A DNA stretch of 64,000 nucleotides from Bondarzewia mesenterica (taxonomy: Eukaryota > Basidiomycota > Agaricomycetes > Russulales > Bondarzewiaceae): NCBI GenBank assembly GCA_004802705.1, contig SGPL01000024.1:54505-118504 (forward strand), read 5' to 3'. How positions within the stretch are numbered: the first letter of the stretch is position 1; every line of letters starts with the position of its first letter. A program made the position numbers and the translations under genes. The notes below the pieces were generated by a model that was not told the DNA's origin, did not search any database, and worked only from the letters and a program-made list of their open reading frames with translations. Below, in pieces: positions 44,352 through 55,764 of the stretch.

Positions 44352-47020
44352 TCAACTCATAAGCCCCTTGACCCTCCCCTTCGCAAAGACTCCTTCAAGG
44401 GGGACGTCCACAATTCCCTCAGCCTTCCCGCTTCTCCATCTCTCGACCAATAATTTACCTTCGATAGGCATGATACTCTTCTCCTTTGTCCCAACAGTGA
44501 TGTGTGTCCTCTGCCGGGCATCCTCCCCCAATGTGGAGACGAATTCCTGGCCAGCTTGCCCCTCATCCCCTTCTGCATCATCCACGGCTAGATCCTCCAC
44601 AGTAACAGCCATGACCCGCCCATCCGTCAGGACATGCCCAAGCTTGAACTTGAACAGCGGCGGCTTTGCGAGCTGGTGTAGACTCTCACACCGCTGCCAA
44701 AGATCAATCTCGTCGGGCAGAGACTTCTCATGGACGATGGTGACGTGAGGCCTTGGCGCGACTCGATCCGATTTATTCAGCACCTCCCAAAACTGTGTCG
44801 CTTCCTTCGGAACACCCTCGCCTCCGACTAACTTTCCTGCGAGCAAGTCCTTCAGGTCAACCTCTGCCAACAAACCATAATACCTCGGTGGACGAGCAGC
44901 CTTTGTCTTCTCCTTGCCCTCCGCCTTGCCCTGACCACCCATCTCCTTCCGCTTGCTTTTGTCATCCTTAATGCTGCCCCTTGTGGCAGGCGAATATGCT
45001 CGCGCAGCCCCAAGCGCCATCCCGATACTCTCTCGACTGGGCTTCTCCAACTTGAGCACGTCCACAATCCCATTCACCGCACGCTCCACTGCATCCTCCA
45101 GCGGCTCTGACAGATCCATGTCGATGATGTCGTCCACCTCATTCTCTCCAAGCTCCTCGGCATTATTTAGGAATTGCCAGATCACATCTTCGTGCGCTTT
45201 GGCCTCTGCGTCTCCGATGAGTGTCTGGTGGTTCTCCCCGCGTTCTAGGATGCGATCGCCGCAGATTCTGTGGATCGTGGATAGCGGCTGGTCGAGTGAC
45301 CAATTAAGGGCAAGGAGGCGCACGCGTGGACGCATGCTTTTTGTTGCTTCACGGAGCGCGGTGCGGTGCATTCGCAGGTGGTTATTCCTGCAGGAGTTCA
45401 AGATAAGGCCGCATGAGGGAGAGATTAAACTTACTTGTCCGCAATCACGATGTCGTGGTCTTTCAGAAGCTTCAAAACATTCTGGACGAAGACAGGACCA
45501 GCTTTTTTCGCGCGCACATCGTCGCTCTGTGTATGTCCGAAATTAAACAGATATGCGAGAGCAACCGCTACAGATGTCTTGCCTGCAATGTTCAAGTCAG
45601 CGACGAAATATACGAAGGCGATAGGACGCGAATGGCTCACCGACTCCAGGAATCGCAACGGGTACAATGATGGTTTTGCCAAATTTCTTCCCGCCTTCGT
45701 TTACGAACACCCCGGCCTCCTTCTCCGTCTCAACTACAGCTTGCTTCTTCTCTTTCTTTCCCTCCCCACTCTCTAGCCACTTCAGGAAACGTTCCCTCGT
45801 CGCAATGATTCCCTTCCCCTTGGTATACCCGCTGAACTGCGCCCTATCTCTCTTGATCTCTCCTCTCACCCACTCAACATACACTTTCGTCTCCGCTCGT
45901 TTCATTTTTGACCTCGGGATCTTCGCCTCACTGAGTGGCCCCTTGGTAGAGAGCAGTACCTTTGTCACCTCGCGCCAATCGCGGTACATCATGTATGGCT
46001 CGTCGAACTTGACTTTGAAGAAGAAAGAGGAGCCCGTGGCATAAGGCGACGCGGCCGGCGTCGAATGGCCCTTGGTCGGAGGGTCGGAGACGGTAGTGCG
46101 CACGACGAAGCCCTCAAGCGCTTCCCCGCGCCATTTTTGAGCCTTGGAAATTTCTTCTGTGAAGGCTTTAACTTCGGGAACGGTACTGAGAACCGTCGAC
46201 GGGGTCTGTATGAAGCCCCATTCCTCCGCGAAAGCATCGACGACCGACGTCGACATCGTTTTGAACAGTTTAGTCGACTCGTTGAGTCCGTGTAGGTGCA
46301 GACCGGTCTTGTCTTGAGAATAGGGAAGGACGTGTTCCTCAAAGGAGTCGTCGCACAACTAACTTGGAATGAATATCATTCGAGTATCAAGACGATTATC
46401 ACTGACCTCTGCAACTGCCGTCCAATTGCTATCCCATAATCGCTGTGCGAGCTGCTCGGTGGTCTTGCCTGCAATTTCGAGGTGATGCAAGAGCCATCGC
46501 TCGCCAACCTGCGCATGACTCTCTTCCGCACCGCCGACGGGCCCGAGCGAATGCTTTGACGTGATGAGGAGTTTTGAAGGGGTAAGCGCGGCGATGAAGA
46601 TGATGCATCCGTTCGACTTGAGGGTGAGAGTATATGGAGGTGCGGTATGGTGTTCTAGCGACTCCCACTATAACAGCGATAAAATTGGAGGTGCAAAGGA
46701 AAAAGGGTACCACTCACCGTTGTCCAAGGCACCTCTCCGATATTGAAGAACTTGTCATAACCCCTCACTACGATCCTGTACCGCATGTCTTTGCCTGTCT
46801 CGCCTTGGAGCTTCGTCGTGAATAGCCCCCGCGCAAGAGTCGGGAATGGCGATGGGATATCGTAGTACTTGAACTCGTTCATCTTCCAGCTCTCGATGAT
46901 CGTCTCCGGCGCCGCAGGCGCAGCATACTCTGAGGATCTGACGAGCTTAGGCGACCTTTTGGATAAGGCATGGAGGTCGGCGATGAGCTTCGAGTCTCCT
47001 TCTGAGAATGCAGGCGCCAT
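44352..47020 (-). CDS. TRL1: fungal tRNA ligase (ligase-kinase-cyclic phosphodiesterase)
   Basis: TRL1 heals and joins tRNA halves after intron removal and also ligates HAC1-type mRNA in the unfolded protein response. On the minus strand the ATG at 47,020 opens MAPAFSEGDSKLIADLHALS. The nucleotidyltransferase Lys lies in the KSNGCIIF block (about 46,600-46,625), followed by EALEGFVVRTT and FFFKVKFDEPYMMYRDWREV. The polynucleotide-kinase P-loop, PVAIPGVGKTSVAVALAYLF, is split by an intron at about 45,590-45,645. The C-terminal phosphodiesterase domain has its two H-x-T/V motifs, HVTIVHEKSL (about 44,725-44,755) and THITVGTKEKS (about 44,480-44,510). The protein ends KGLMS with TGA. It is about 830 aa, the normal size for the three-domain fungal enzyme. 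It looks intact. An open upstream extension lacks an ATG and is not used. Confidence 0.94.
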
Positions 47021-47741
47021 GGTGGGCAGTAGTCTAGGGATACGAGCGGTCGTAGAGGTCCCTCGAATGTAGAGCCGAGATGGGAACAAAGGGCATGTGC
47101 CCACGATCCGACGAATCAACAGTATTTTTGTCTGGATGCATCGAGTCAGTCAGAGTCAGGATAGGAGACATGCCATTTTGATTTCCAAATAGGCAGTGCC
47201 CGTAGGGCCAAGAATGCTCAATGACTCCCAGATGTCGACTCACAGGTTTTCCAGAAAATAAAATAAAAATAGATTGTAACTTGACGCCAGTGTGAGCCAG
47301 TGAACGTTTTATTCTAGCTGATCAAGTCCTCACCTATAATAATCCTCCAAAGCGATGGGGGGGAGTGCCTCGTCCGCGTTTGTGAGTAGAAGGTACTACT
47401 CGGAGCTAGACTGGTGACGGAATCTCTAGATGGCAGGCGCAGTAGTGGTGACGGACTCGCACTGATTGAAAAATCTTATCTTATCAGATAATAGCCTTGA
47501 AAGGGTGGGGGGTATCTTGGAAAGATGGGACGCAGAGGTCCCTCTGTTCAGTACTGCGCTCGTCAGTGCGAGGTTTTGACATACAGTCATATCATCGAAG
47601 AGGAGAGTGCATAAAAATATCGCTAAGCTACAGTAAGAAACGAATGCATGTATCCGGATCCACTTACAACTGCAATCGACAGGCGGACTAACGTACGACC
47701 CACGCTGCATCACGACAAAAACAGAGCTACACGCACAAGCA
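47021..47741. other. intergenic region between tRNA ligase and F-box gene
   Basis: About 720 bp. It holds the tRNA ligase promoter and the F-box 3' UTR. Only short frames; no TATA element stands out. Confidence 0.5.
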
Positions 47742-49339
47742 TTAGTAATAGTCGCGGCGCCGAACAGCCTCCTCCCTCCAAGATACAGAATCGCCATCCC
47801 TCACCACAACGATCACCTTGCTTGGATTAGCATTCTCCCAATGATCGACTCTACGGAGTGCCTTGCAAGTGTTCGCGATCTGACGAGCACGATCATCGTT
47901 GTCGTTGAGGCCCGATCCCTCTGGATCCTTAAAAAATGAGACGCCATGAAACACCTCCAATTCTGGCAGGCTTTCAAGAATACTACCCCACTGGTCCTGC
48001 AACGACGTGAGTTTCCATCGATCCTGATAATTGCACAGACAACATACCACATATACTGGTCCTGCTGTCGCAGACATCCAAGCATACATATAGTCTGCAG
48101 ACGGCACGCGAAACCACGTCAACTTCGGGAACATCGCCGCTACCTCCAGTAAAGCGTCAACGGAATCAAACCACGTCAACTCTAGCTTCCTCAGCGCAGT
48201 CCCGTCTACGTTTCTCAGTATATCCAGATAACGATCCGTCAATGGGATTCGGCCGATTGCCTCGATCGCACGATGCCCGGTCAGGATCGAGGACAATGGG
48301 ACATCCTCGCCTTCGTCAACGCATACGCGTTTGAGCGAAGGTAGACTGTCAGGCTTGAGAGGAAGGAGAGAGAGATAGTAGAATTTCAGAGACTCGAGGG
48401 TCGGCGTGCGTTCCAGGAGGTCTGTGAAGGGTTTGGCGTTTGCTTCTGGATCGGCATAGATCTCGAGGGTCAGAAAGCGAAGACTAGGGAGTGAGACGTC
48501 CGTGAGGAGGTGTGACAGTTGGAAGGACCAATCATAGAGAACGAGACGGAGACTCTGATGATTGCATCTGTGAGTGGGAGACAGTCTGCTGGTTGATAGA
48601 CAGGTCGTGCTTACCTCGAGACAGGGAGATTGCTGAAGGATGCGCGAGAAATGCCTCACGCTCTCTTCCTGCCTTAGAAAAGCAGCGTTCTCAACTGACA
48701 ACGATTTTAGGTTTGATATGGACCACATCTGCACATATGGAAGCGCATCAGCCACTCATTAACTCTTCATTTCAACTGACGAAGTCTTACCGGGTATGTG
48801 CTCGGTCCCGCAAGAAACAATGCAGGAGGATTTAAAGCCTGCATAAACTCAACGTGCTGCAACATCTGATGTTGACTCACAGCCCGCCAAATTCTCGTCT
48901 CTGCCTGCCTCTCCGCCTCTTTTGAAAAGCCGAGCGAAGTCGACCACACGAACTTCTGCAAGCTCTCCATCTTCTCCAACGCCTCGGCCACTAGCATCAA
49001 GCTCTCCGCACTCGAGTACCTTACCTTCTCCTTCTTCCTCCCTTTCCTCCCCTCTTCCCGCACCACATACGGCACGCACTCAGACTTGTTCCGCGTTGAC
49101 TCGAGCTCCCCCAGCACCTCTAGCACTCGCACGTTCTCCGTCAGATCCGGTCGCGCAACGAGGTGTTTCCATACCACATGTCGTCGATAATGGCAGCGCA
49201 CGAGTCGGTAATCCGTATGTCGAGGGATGGCGATCTGCTGAAACGCGCGGCACACCTGTGCAAAAGAGACAAGATCGCAGTGCGCGTCGACATACGATGC
49301 GATGGTGTCAAGGAGCTCAGTGGGCAAAACAATCAGCAT
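47742..49339 (-). CDS. F-box protein with leucine-rich-like repeats
   Basis: F-box proteins recruit substrates to SCF ubiquitin ligases. Agaricomycetes carry many of this architecture. On the minus strand the ATG at 49,339 opens MLIVLPTELLDTIASYVDAH, with CDLVSFAQVCRAFQQIAIPR completing the F-box. A linker with a Lys/Arg/Glu-rich patch (EEGRKGRKKEKVRYS) follows. After two introns (near 48,730-48,795 and 48,560-48,615) leucine-rich segments continue: SISNLKSLSVENAAFLRQEE, SLRLVLYDWSFQLSHLLTDV, SLPSLRFLTLEIYADPEANA, TPTLESLKFYYLSLLPLKPD and LRKLELTWFDSVDALLEVAA. The end is WREEAVRRRDYY with TAA. It looks intact. The target is unknown. Confidence 0.83.
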
Positions 49340-49380
49340 CCTCGAATTTCCGTTAGATGACGGATTTGTGGATGTCTGTC

Positions 49381-49400
49381 TCAGGTCAGGTCAGGTCAGG
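49381..49400. repeat. (TCAGG)4 tandem repeat
   Basis: Four perfect head-to-tail copies of the pentamer TCAGG lie about 40 bp upstream of the F-box start codon, in its presumed 5' UTR or promoter. Confidence 0.9.
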
Positions 49401-50277
49401 CTGCACGAAAAGTGGACGAAAAGCGAGGATGAGAAGTTGGCAGGCGTGCAACTCACTATCGATTTGACCATCTGACTACGCAGCGCGCAAAACACGCATC
49501 TCCCGGGCGCGGCATGTCATTGCTCGTCTTAGTTATATACTCACATTGTCGTAAGGTGACGTACAAGATCATGATATAAATCTGTGATAAGCTACAAGTA
49601 AAAAGAAGTCACTGGTCAGTGAGCATAGTCCAGGCATGATCTAGCAAAGGATACTTAGAGATACTGGAAGACTCAGATCAGCAACGCACATCTTGGGGGA
49701 GTTCTGAAGGCTTCCACTTGCCCTGAAACCGCATATGGACAGAACCGTCCGCGACGGTGGGAAGACAGTGCCCATCTAAGTCTCATTTTGCCCCGTTAGC
49801 CTATGGGAGTGAGGATATTCGTCTCCACTTACGAAGTTGCCCCATATCACACTGAGTAGTGACTACGGGACCGAGGTTGAAAGCCTCGTGCCGAAGACAC
49901 CACAGCGACAAAGTTGAAAGTGATGATTACGGGGTTTGGCAAGGGAGAGTTAGAAGGAGGAATGGCTTGCTTGGAAGACCTATGACGAGGAGGGTAGTTA
50001 ACCCTTCACCAATAGAGAAAAAGCGATCTCAGAGCACGGCGGATCAACAACGCCAGTACAGCCTGTGTTGATGATAGACTCCTGCAAAATCGGCTTGGAG
50101 TACATGCCGCATGTCATATTCATGTGGTAGGCATAGAAAATGCGAAAAGGAGATGATAAATTGCGTGATGACGCCGTACCCCGTGCCAAGGGCTGTTTTC
50201 ACCCTGTCGCATGGCCCCCAACCTCTCCTCGACCTGCCATCTCCTCCAACACCAGCAATAACAAACGCTCAAGTCTC
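49401..50277. other. intergenic region with no recognised gene
   Basis: About 880 bp between the F-box 5' end and the eL14 3' end. Short frames only. Confidence 0.5.
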
Positions 50278-51117
50278 TCATGCCTTCGAAGCTGCCTTGA
50301 CAGCCTTGCGCACCCGGTCCCGGCGTGCCTTCTTGTGGAGCATGACAGAAAAGCGCTCGAAATCATTGAGACTCCGTCGCTTCTGAACGGCCGCGAGTTT
50401 CTGTGCCCACGACGACTTCTCCCACTTCTCGAGCGTAGACTCCTTCTCAAGGAATTTTTTGATGACGCCTGAGCCGGCGCTGCGAGGAAGTTTCTTCACG
50501 GTGATGGGGGTGAGGGTGAGGTGGCGGTAGGCGTAAGATTGGCGGGGAACACCGGTGGTAGGGCCGTCGATGATAGCCTGCATGAGTGACGTTGTCCTGT
50601 GAATGTGACGCGCCATCGTTAGACACTATGAACGGGACGCACCCGGTTGTGGTCGATGATCTCAGCGATCACGGCAACATGGCCTGCGCTAGGGCCGGAT
50701 TTGAGGAGCACAACTGATTAAAGGCGTACATAAGGGCAAATCCCAAGAGTCAGAATACTGCAAAGAAGAGCGTACCACGGCCAACCTCAACGAAGCGGGT
50801 GAAATTCGATTCCTGCTAGAGAATGCACGAATATCAGCATCTCTCCGAGAACGCACGCATACATATCGGAGCTGCAGGAAAATATAGGCCCTTCCTCCAC
50901 ATGCATCCACCATTGTCATTTCGCGCATTCAACCCGCATTCAAGTACCTCAATTCCTCCCGATACTCCTCTGCCTAATTCCGTGCCCATGAGCCATCTGG
51001 ACTTCATCGTATGCATCCACCCCTACCAAACGTCCAAAATCACCTCATTCCACGGCCAAATTTGCCCTGATACATTCCCGCAGCACTCGGACATAGAGAT
51101 GGGGTACTCACAACCAT
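50278..51117 (-). CDS. RPL14: 60S ribosomal protein eL14
   Basis: eL14 is a structural protein of the large cytosolic ribosomal subunit. On the minus strand exon 1 is only ATG-GTT (51,112-51,117), followed by a 299-nt intron. Exon 2 (50,776-50,812) gives ESNFTRFVEVGRV. Exon 3 (50,643-50,713) gives VLLKSGPSAGHVAVIAEIID plus HNR. Exon 4 (50,278-50,577) gives AIIDGPTTGVPRQSYAYRHL, LTLTPITVKKLPRSAGSGVI and WEKSSWAQKLAAVQKRRSLN, ending VKAASKA with TGA. The joined protein is complete, with the KOW-like N-terminal barrel and the basic C-terminal helix typical of the family. The tiny first exon with a long first intron is common in fungal ribosomal-protein genes. Confidence 0.93.
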
Positions 51118-52791
51118 GGCGATGTCTTGAGGATGTCCGTTGGCGTCGTTGTCGGCGATCTCGATACTTTTGGGAAGGTTTGGGAGGAGCGGAGTTTGAA
51201 GAGTGGCTGACAGACGGACTTGTGCCGGACTTGACTCGCGTATGCGCGTTGAAAAATTCACTACAACTTCAAGCTTTCAAGGAGTCAAAGATCTCAGGAT
51301 CACACATGTCGCCTATGTTCATTTAACAAACCTGTCTTTCTGCCTTGCATTTCTCTCAAATTTGTACTTGAATTGGTGATTTTGAATAGCAACAATGGGC
51401 CCAGTCTCAATTGATAAATTTGTTCGTGACTCCAATACCCGCAAATGAAAAGTGATTGATGATACATAACTCGAGCATGAGTCGAGACGAGTTTCGACAG
51501 AGGTAGATCTTGAATAACAGCAGTAAATGCAGTGGGAAGAGGGTGCAAGCAAGGTAGTCTTTTTTTTTCCTCTGTCGCAACAGAATGTTTCAGCCTCCGT
51601 CGATAACAACAGTGTGTTGCAGCAAGGACAACTGAAATTCCACGTAGTAGGTACTGAAGCAATAGGTGGGTGCGAGGCGAGATTTGTCTACCAAGGTCCA
51701 AGGTCGATGCATGCATCTCGTATACCCATAAATTCCCCTTTACCGGGGGGGGGACTGCGTTCGTCTAGTGTGACCTACAATGCTAATTTCGCATAAGCCG
51801 CCATCAGAGCATGTAGGTGTGACCGCGAAAGGAAAGACAAAGATATAATTGTGCAAAAAAAAAAAATACACTTGTGTAGAAGAAAGACGCTGGCAACATT
51901 CAATGTGCGCAAGTCACGCTAAAATAGGAGCACTTTTCAAGCGACGACGTCGACGCTCACAGAAAGCATGACAGCACCTATCACCTACTGAACAACGACA
52001 TCAGCAATGGCAAAGACTTGGAGGAAAAATGACGACGAGGATGGTAACCGTACGAAGACAGGAGAGCTGGTTGAATGAGAGTGAACGCAACGGCGAAAGG
52101 AATCGAGCGACGAAGAAAACACGCGCAAGAAGACAGGGGCAAGTGTGCGATGACGACGGTGATCAGCACGCGCAGGAGAACAGGAGAGAGTCATCCGCAC
52201 GCACAGAAAGATAGAGAACCGGGTCGATGTGACAACACGCACAAGTCCAGAGATCATCCAATGTTCACCTAAACTCACAGATAATATGACAACGTGCGTC
52301 AAGCACGCGAAGCACACTGTCAGCGCCGAGCTCACAGAATAGTCGTACAAGTAAATAAAGTGGGTACAGAGGCGGGGACACAGAAAGACAGGGGGAAAGG
52401 GTCCGAAAAAGCAAGCGATGTCGTCGACGTGCACAGGGGAGCAAATCAGGCCAATACACCAATGGATCAAAATGAGGTACAATTTCACACGGTCCTTTCG
52501 TCCTTTCGTCCTCTGGCCCCTCCCGCTTTGCCTAATTTATCTGGAGCACTCAATGCAGCCCCTCTCGCTATGACTTATGATAACCAACACTTTCTCTGAC
52601 CTGCTAAGTGGGGAGGATAGCACAGGGACTGAGATACCGACGGCCGCGTCCTACTTATAGCCATGCGATTGCACACCGGATGCTTTCCCCCTCAAAACGA
52701 CATTGCAACATATCGTCACCTTGTCTTCGTTGCATCCCATTACCCTGATTTACTGTAACTCTAGAATTTGGTCAGAGTCAACAGAACTGCC
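51118..52791. other. intergenic region with no recognised gene
   Basis: About 1.7 kb between divergent genes. It contains a 12-nt A run near 51,857-51,868, a T9 run near 51,561-51,569 and a G9 run near 51,748-51,756. The longest minus-strand frame (51,985-52,488) is Ser/Cys/His-rich and not convincing. It contains the eL14 and dehydrogenase promoters. Confidence 0.5.
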
Positions 52792-54346
52792 ATGGGAAAC
52801 ACATGGTCGGTCATTATGCAGGCATTCCCTCCTAAACCGAAGTGGGGGGTTGATGATATTCCGGATCTGAGTGGGAAGGTCATAATTGTCACTGGTGTGT
52901 TTGCTTGCCGGAAGTCGCGAGGTAGGCAGTCTTAATTGTTCTCTTCATTAGGAGGCAATAAGGGCTTAGGAAAGGACACCGTGAAGGTACGCTTTGTTGT
53001 CAGCCCTTTTTTGACTTCTGCGCCTTGTGCGTATTGAGCGATAACTTTGATGCGAACATTGGATATAGGGTCTCTTAATGCACAATGCGAAAGTTTATCT
53101 TGCCGCGCGCTCGGAAGAGAACGCTAAATCTGCTATCGAGGAACTCAAACGTGAGACAGGCAAGGAAGCGACGTTCCTCCAATTAGACCTCGCAGACCTG
53201 AAAAGTGTTAGGAAGAGCGCAGATGAGTTTCTATCGTCAGTCTCCTGTTTCCAGCATCACAGCAATTCGTAGTCTCGTGTACTGACTTTTGGTCTATATT
53301 ACTAGAAAGGAGAAAGAATTACACGTGCTATTCAACAATGCGTGAGTCTTTCTCTATCTGTGAATTCATAGCCGCAAATTTTAACTTCATGACGGGTTGG
53401 AAGAGGCGTGATGGCGAGTCCCACGGACTCGTTTACAGCCCAGGGCTTTGATATGCAGTTCGGCACAAACGTTATCGGTACATCCCTCTATTCTTAAGCC
53501 CTCACTCGCTCATCTTCTCTGTCTGCCGCCCATAGGTCATTTCCACTTTACTCAATGCCTGCTTCCCGCTCTCTTCGCCGCGTCGACACCAGCCTACAAG
53601 TCGCGCGTCGTCACGACGTCTTCTTCGGCCTCGTACCTGGTGAGCAAACTCGAGTGGGACACGTTCAGGGATGGAGAGGCCAGGAAGAAGTTCGACACGT
53701 ATGCGATGTACAATCAGAGTAAATTTGTGCGTATGCCTCTAAACTCAAGTTGGATAGATGCGATAACTCCTGGTTGTACTTCTCAGGGAAACATCGTCTT
53801 TGCGCGTGAATTGGCACGGCGTCACGGAGACAAGATTGTTTCTACCTCTCTCAATCCAGGTCCGTCGCCAATCGTCCCCGCAGTTTATCTTGCCGTTCCT
53901 CTAACCCTTTTTCTCCTCCACGTACAATCGTGCAGGCAATCTGAAAAGTGACATCCAGCCCCACCTCACCGGCATCCGCAAGTTTTTCGTCGTACGTCAT
54001 TAAATTACTGTGGTTCTCGTCTATCAGGAATTGATGTGAGAAATTGGTATACATAGGATATGTTTTTGTATTCCACAAGCTATGGCGCGCTGACCCAGCT
54101 TTGGGCGGGTACGGCGCCTGAGACGGCGGAGTACAACGGCAAGGTACGAATTAGTTTTCCTCTTCCTGACTCCTGGCACCCTCCTCCTTTCCATGAAATT
54201 GAATGCTATTAACAGATTATGGTGGTTTTATTTAATAGTTCCTCATCCCATGGGCACGTCTGGGCGAAGCCAACGAAGCGACGCAAGACTCGGAAACTGG
54301 AGATAAGTTGTGGAAGTGGTTGGAGGAGCAGTGCAAAGACTTTTGA
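52792..54346 (+). CDS. short-chain dehydrogenase/reductase (retinol-dehydrogenase-like)
   Basis: This is an NAD(P)-dependent oxidoreductase of the SDR superfamily. The ATG at 52,792 opens [20 protein letters not shown], then [15 protein letters not shown] joins across an intron to [11 protein letters not shown], the TGxxxGxG cofactor motif. Later exons give [57 protein letters not shown] (NNAG motif), [20 protein letters not shown] and [13 protein letters not shown] (catalytic Ser). [20 protein letters not shown] carries the Tyr-x3-Lys pair. [14 protein letters not shown] and the C-terminal [12 protein letters not shown] follow, with TGA 54,344-54,346. It has eight or so short exons and looks intact. 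The substrate is unknown; the N-terminus ([14 protein letters not shown]) is typical of a large fungal subgroup. Confidence 0.88.
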
Positions 54347-54731
54347 TGGAATGCATTTCCAAGTTAGACTCGGATCCCGCATTCTATGGGTCAGTTCGCT
54401 GGAAATCGTGCTTCGGTTTACCTCAGAAAAAGTTGGAATGATATCGGGCCATGGGCCTGAAAAGCGGTTTTTTAATCTCATTTTGCGAAGTCTACTATAG
54501 CTGTACTTGTTGCACTGTAGTTTGTGAATGTTTTTTATACTCCTCGACTTCGAAAGATCAGTATTAATCCATGTTATTTTCGTGTCTTGCAGAGCTTGAG
54601 AGGATTGTTGTACACATGTAGATTGCATTGTTCGAGTCATTTTCTACGATTTTCTTCCTTCTCTGACCGAAATTCCCACGCATCCGAGTCGCGTCCCAGC
54701 GCGTCCCGCAACATCGACATCCGCGACCATC

Positions 54732-55764
54732 ATGTCCTCTCCCGCACCGTCTTCACCGTCAACGTCGTCGGACTCCCCATCATCACTACCCAAACAAAAG
54801 CTTTCACCTTGGATACCCATCTCTCTCGTATGCCCGTTTTCTTCGACTACCGTGTTGTCCGCTCTTTAAATTTCTTAAACCTATCAGCTTGCTGTGACGA
54901 CAGTAGCACTTGCAGTCCCTCTCGTTCTCCTCCGTCGCCAACGCGCATCAGCACTAGCGAACGCCCTGGGACACGATGCTACCCCTCCACCACGCAGGCA
55001 TGCAGTGATGGACTCTGCATCCTCACCACATTTCCGTAATGGGACTACGGCCACTACACCCAGCCGTGCAGACTCTATACCACCTCCGAGACGTCGTGCA
55101 CAGTCAGCGACTGCTGCTACCTCCGCATCCGTAGTTAGAAATGTTTCAGCAGCGGAGACCAAGTCGATCGAGCGTAATGCACGTGATGAACAAAATGGAG
55201 ACTCCTTTAACGCGCCGCTTTACACGCTCAAAGCGTTCAGCATAGCGACAGCGCTCGTTACGGTGGGAGGTGTTGCAGGTGTGTGGGGCGTCAAAACGTA
55301 TCTCGGCGTACGGGATGTACGTATTCGCGCAAACTCTGCTCACCTTAATGTCTGATGTTCCGAGGAAATTAACCTTCTGTCATTTACAGACGCAAGAGTT
55401 CGCGATGCGAATGCGACAGACGCTTCTGACAAAAATGCCATTCCTAACATCGCGCATACATCGGACTCCGGACTCCGGAGCACTTCCTTCCACAATTTCA
55501 TTATTCCTACCTACATCTTCCACACCCTCCTCACCTTCAGCACCCTCCTCACCTTCAGCACCGTCCTCGCCATCCTCGACACCGCATCAGGACAAGGCAT
55601 GGACGTGGCACGCGGCTCAGGAGCGCTTGTCGCAGGCGTATGATAAGGATGGGTTTCATGGATGGGCTGAGGCTGTTGTTCGAGAACTCGAGGCGGAAGC
55701 GGATGTAGAGAGGCGCAAGAGGGGATTCATCGAGCCTTCGGGGGCGCAGGACGGACGTCGGTAA
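54732..55764 (+). CDS. TMEM242-like two-helix membrane protein
   Basis: TMEM242 proteins are mitochondrial inner-membrane factors linked in animals to respiratory-complex and ATP-synthase assembly. The ATG at 54,732 opens MSSPAPSSPSTSSDSPSSLP, followed by a hydrophobic helix SLACAVTTVALAVPLVLLRR. A Ser/Ala/Arg-rich linker separates it from the conserved block FNAPLYTLKAFSIATALVTV and GGVAGVWGVKTYLGVRD, which joins over one intron to TQEFAMRMRQTLLTKMP. That block (helix, GVK-x2-GV, EF-x3-MR) is the TMEM242 signature as I recall it. A Ser/Pro repeat and a helical C-terminus (WAEAVVRELEAEADVERRKR) end at TAA 55,762-55,764. The family call is from memory of the motif, so moderately certain. It is intact. 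Confidence 0.65.
55523..55576 (+). repeat. 18-bp coding tandem repeat (two exact, one degenerate copy)
   Basis: The unit CACCCTCCTCACCTTCAG occurs twice exactly (55,523-55,540 and 55,541-55,558) and a third time with changes. It encodes a Ser-Pro-Ser-Ala-Pro-Ser type repeat inside the TMEM242-like protein. Being a multiple of three, it can vary in copy number without breaking the frame. Confidence 0.9.

Noticed and set aside
45413..45776. Plus-strand frames across the tRNA ligase kinase region
   Set aside because: They are antisense to a well-conserved coding region with P-loop motif on the minus strand.
47021..47119. N-terminal extension of tRNA ligase resembling a mitochondrial targeting peptide
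   Set aside because: The open frame upstream of the ATG at 47,020 has no ATG (its first codon is TTG), so it cannot start translation normally and is probably 5' UTR.
48922..49356. 144-aa plus-strand Ser/Pro-rich frame
   Set aside because: Antisense shadow of the F-box coding exon.
50831..51008. Possible C/D-box snoRNA in the eL14 first intron
   Set aside because: Box-C-like and box-D-like texts are about 170 nt apart with a mismatch in box C and no terminal stem.
51985..52488. 167-aa minus-strand frame
   Set aside because: Composition is Ser/Cys/His/Leu-rich without motifs, and alternative frames of similar length overlap it. No exon partners.
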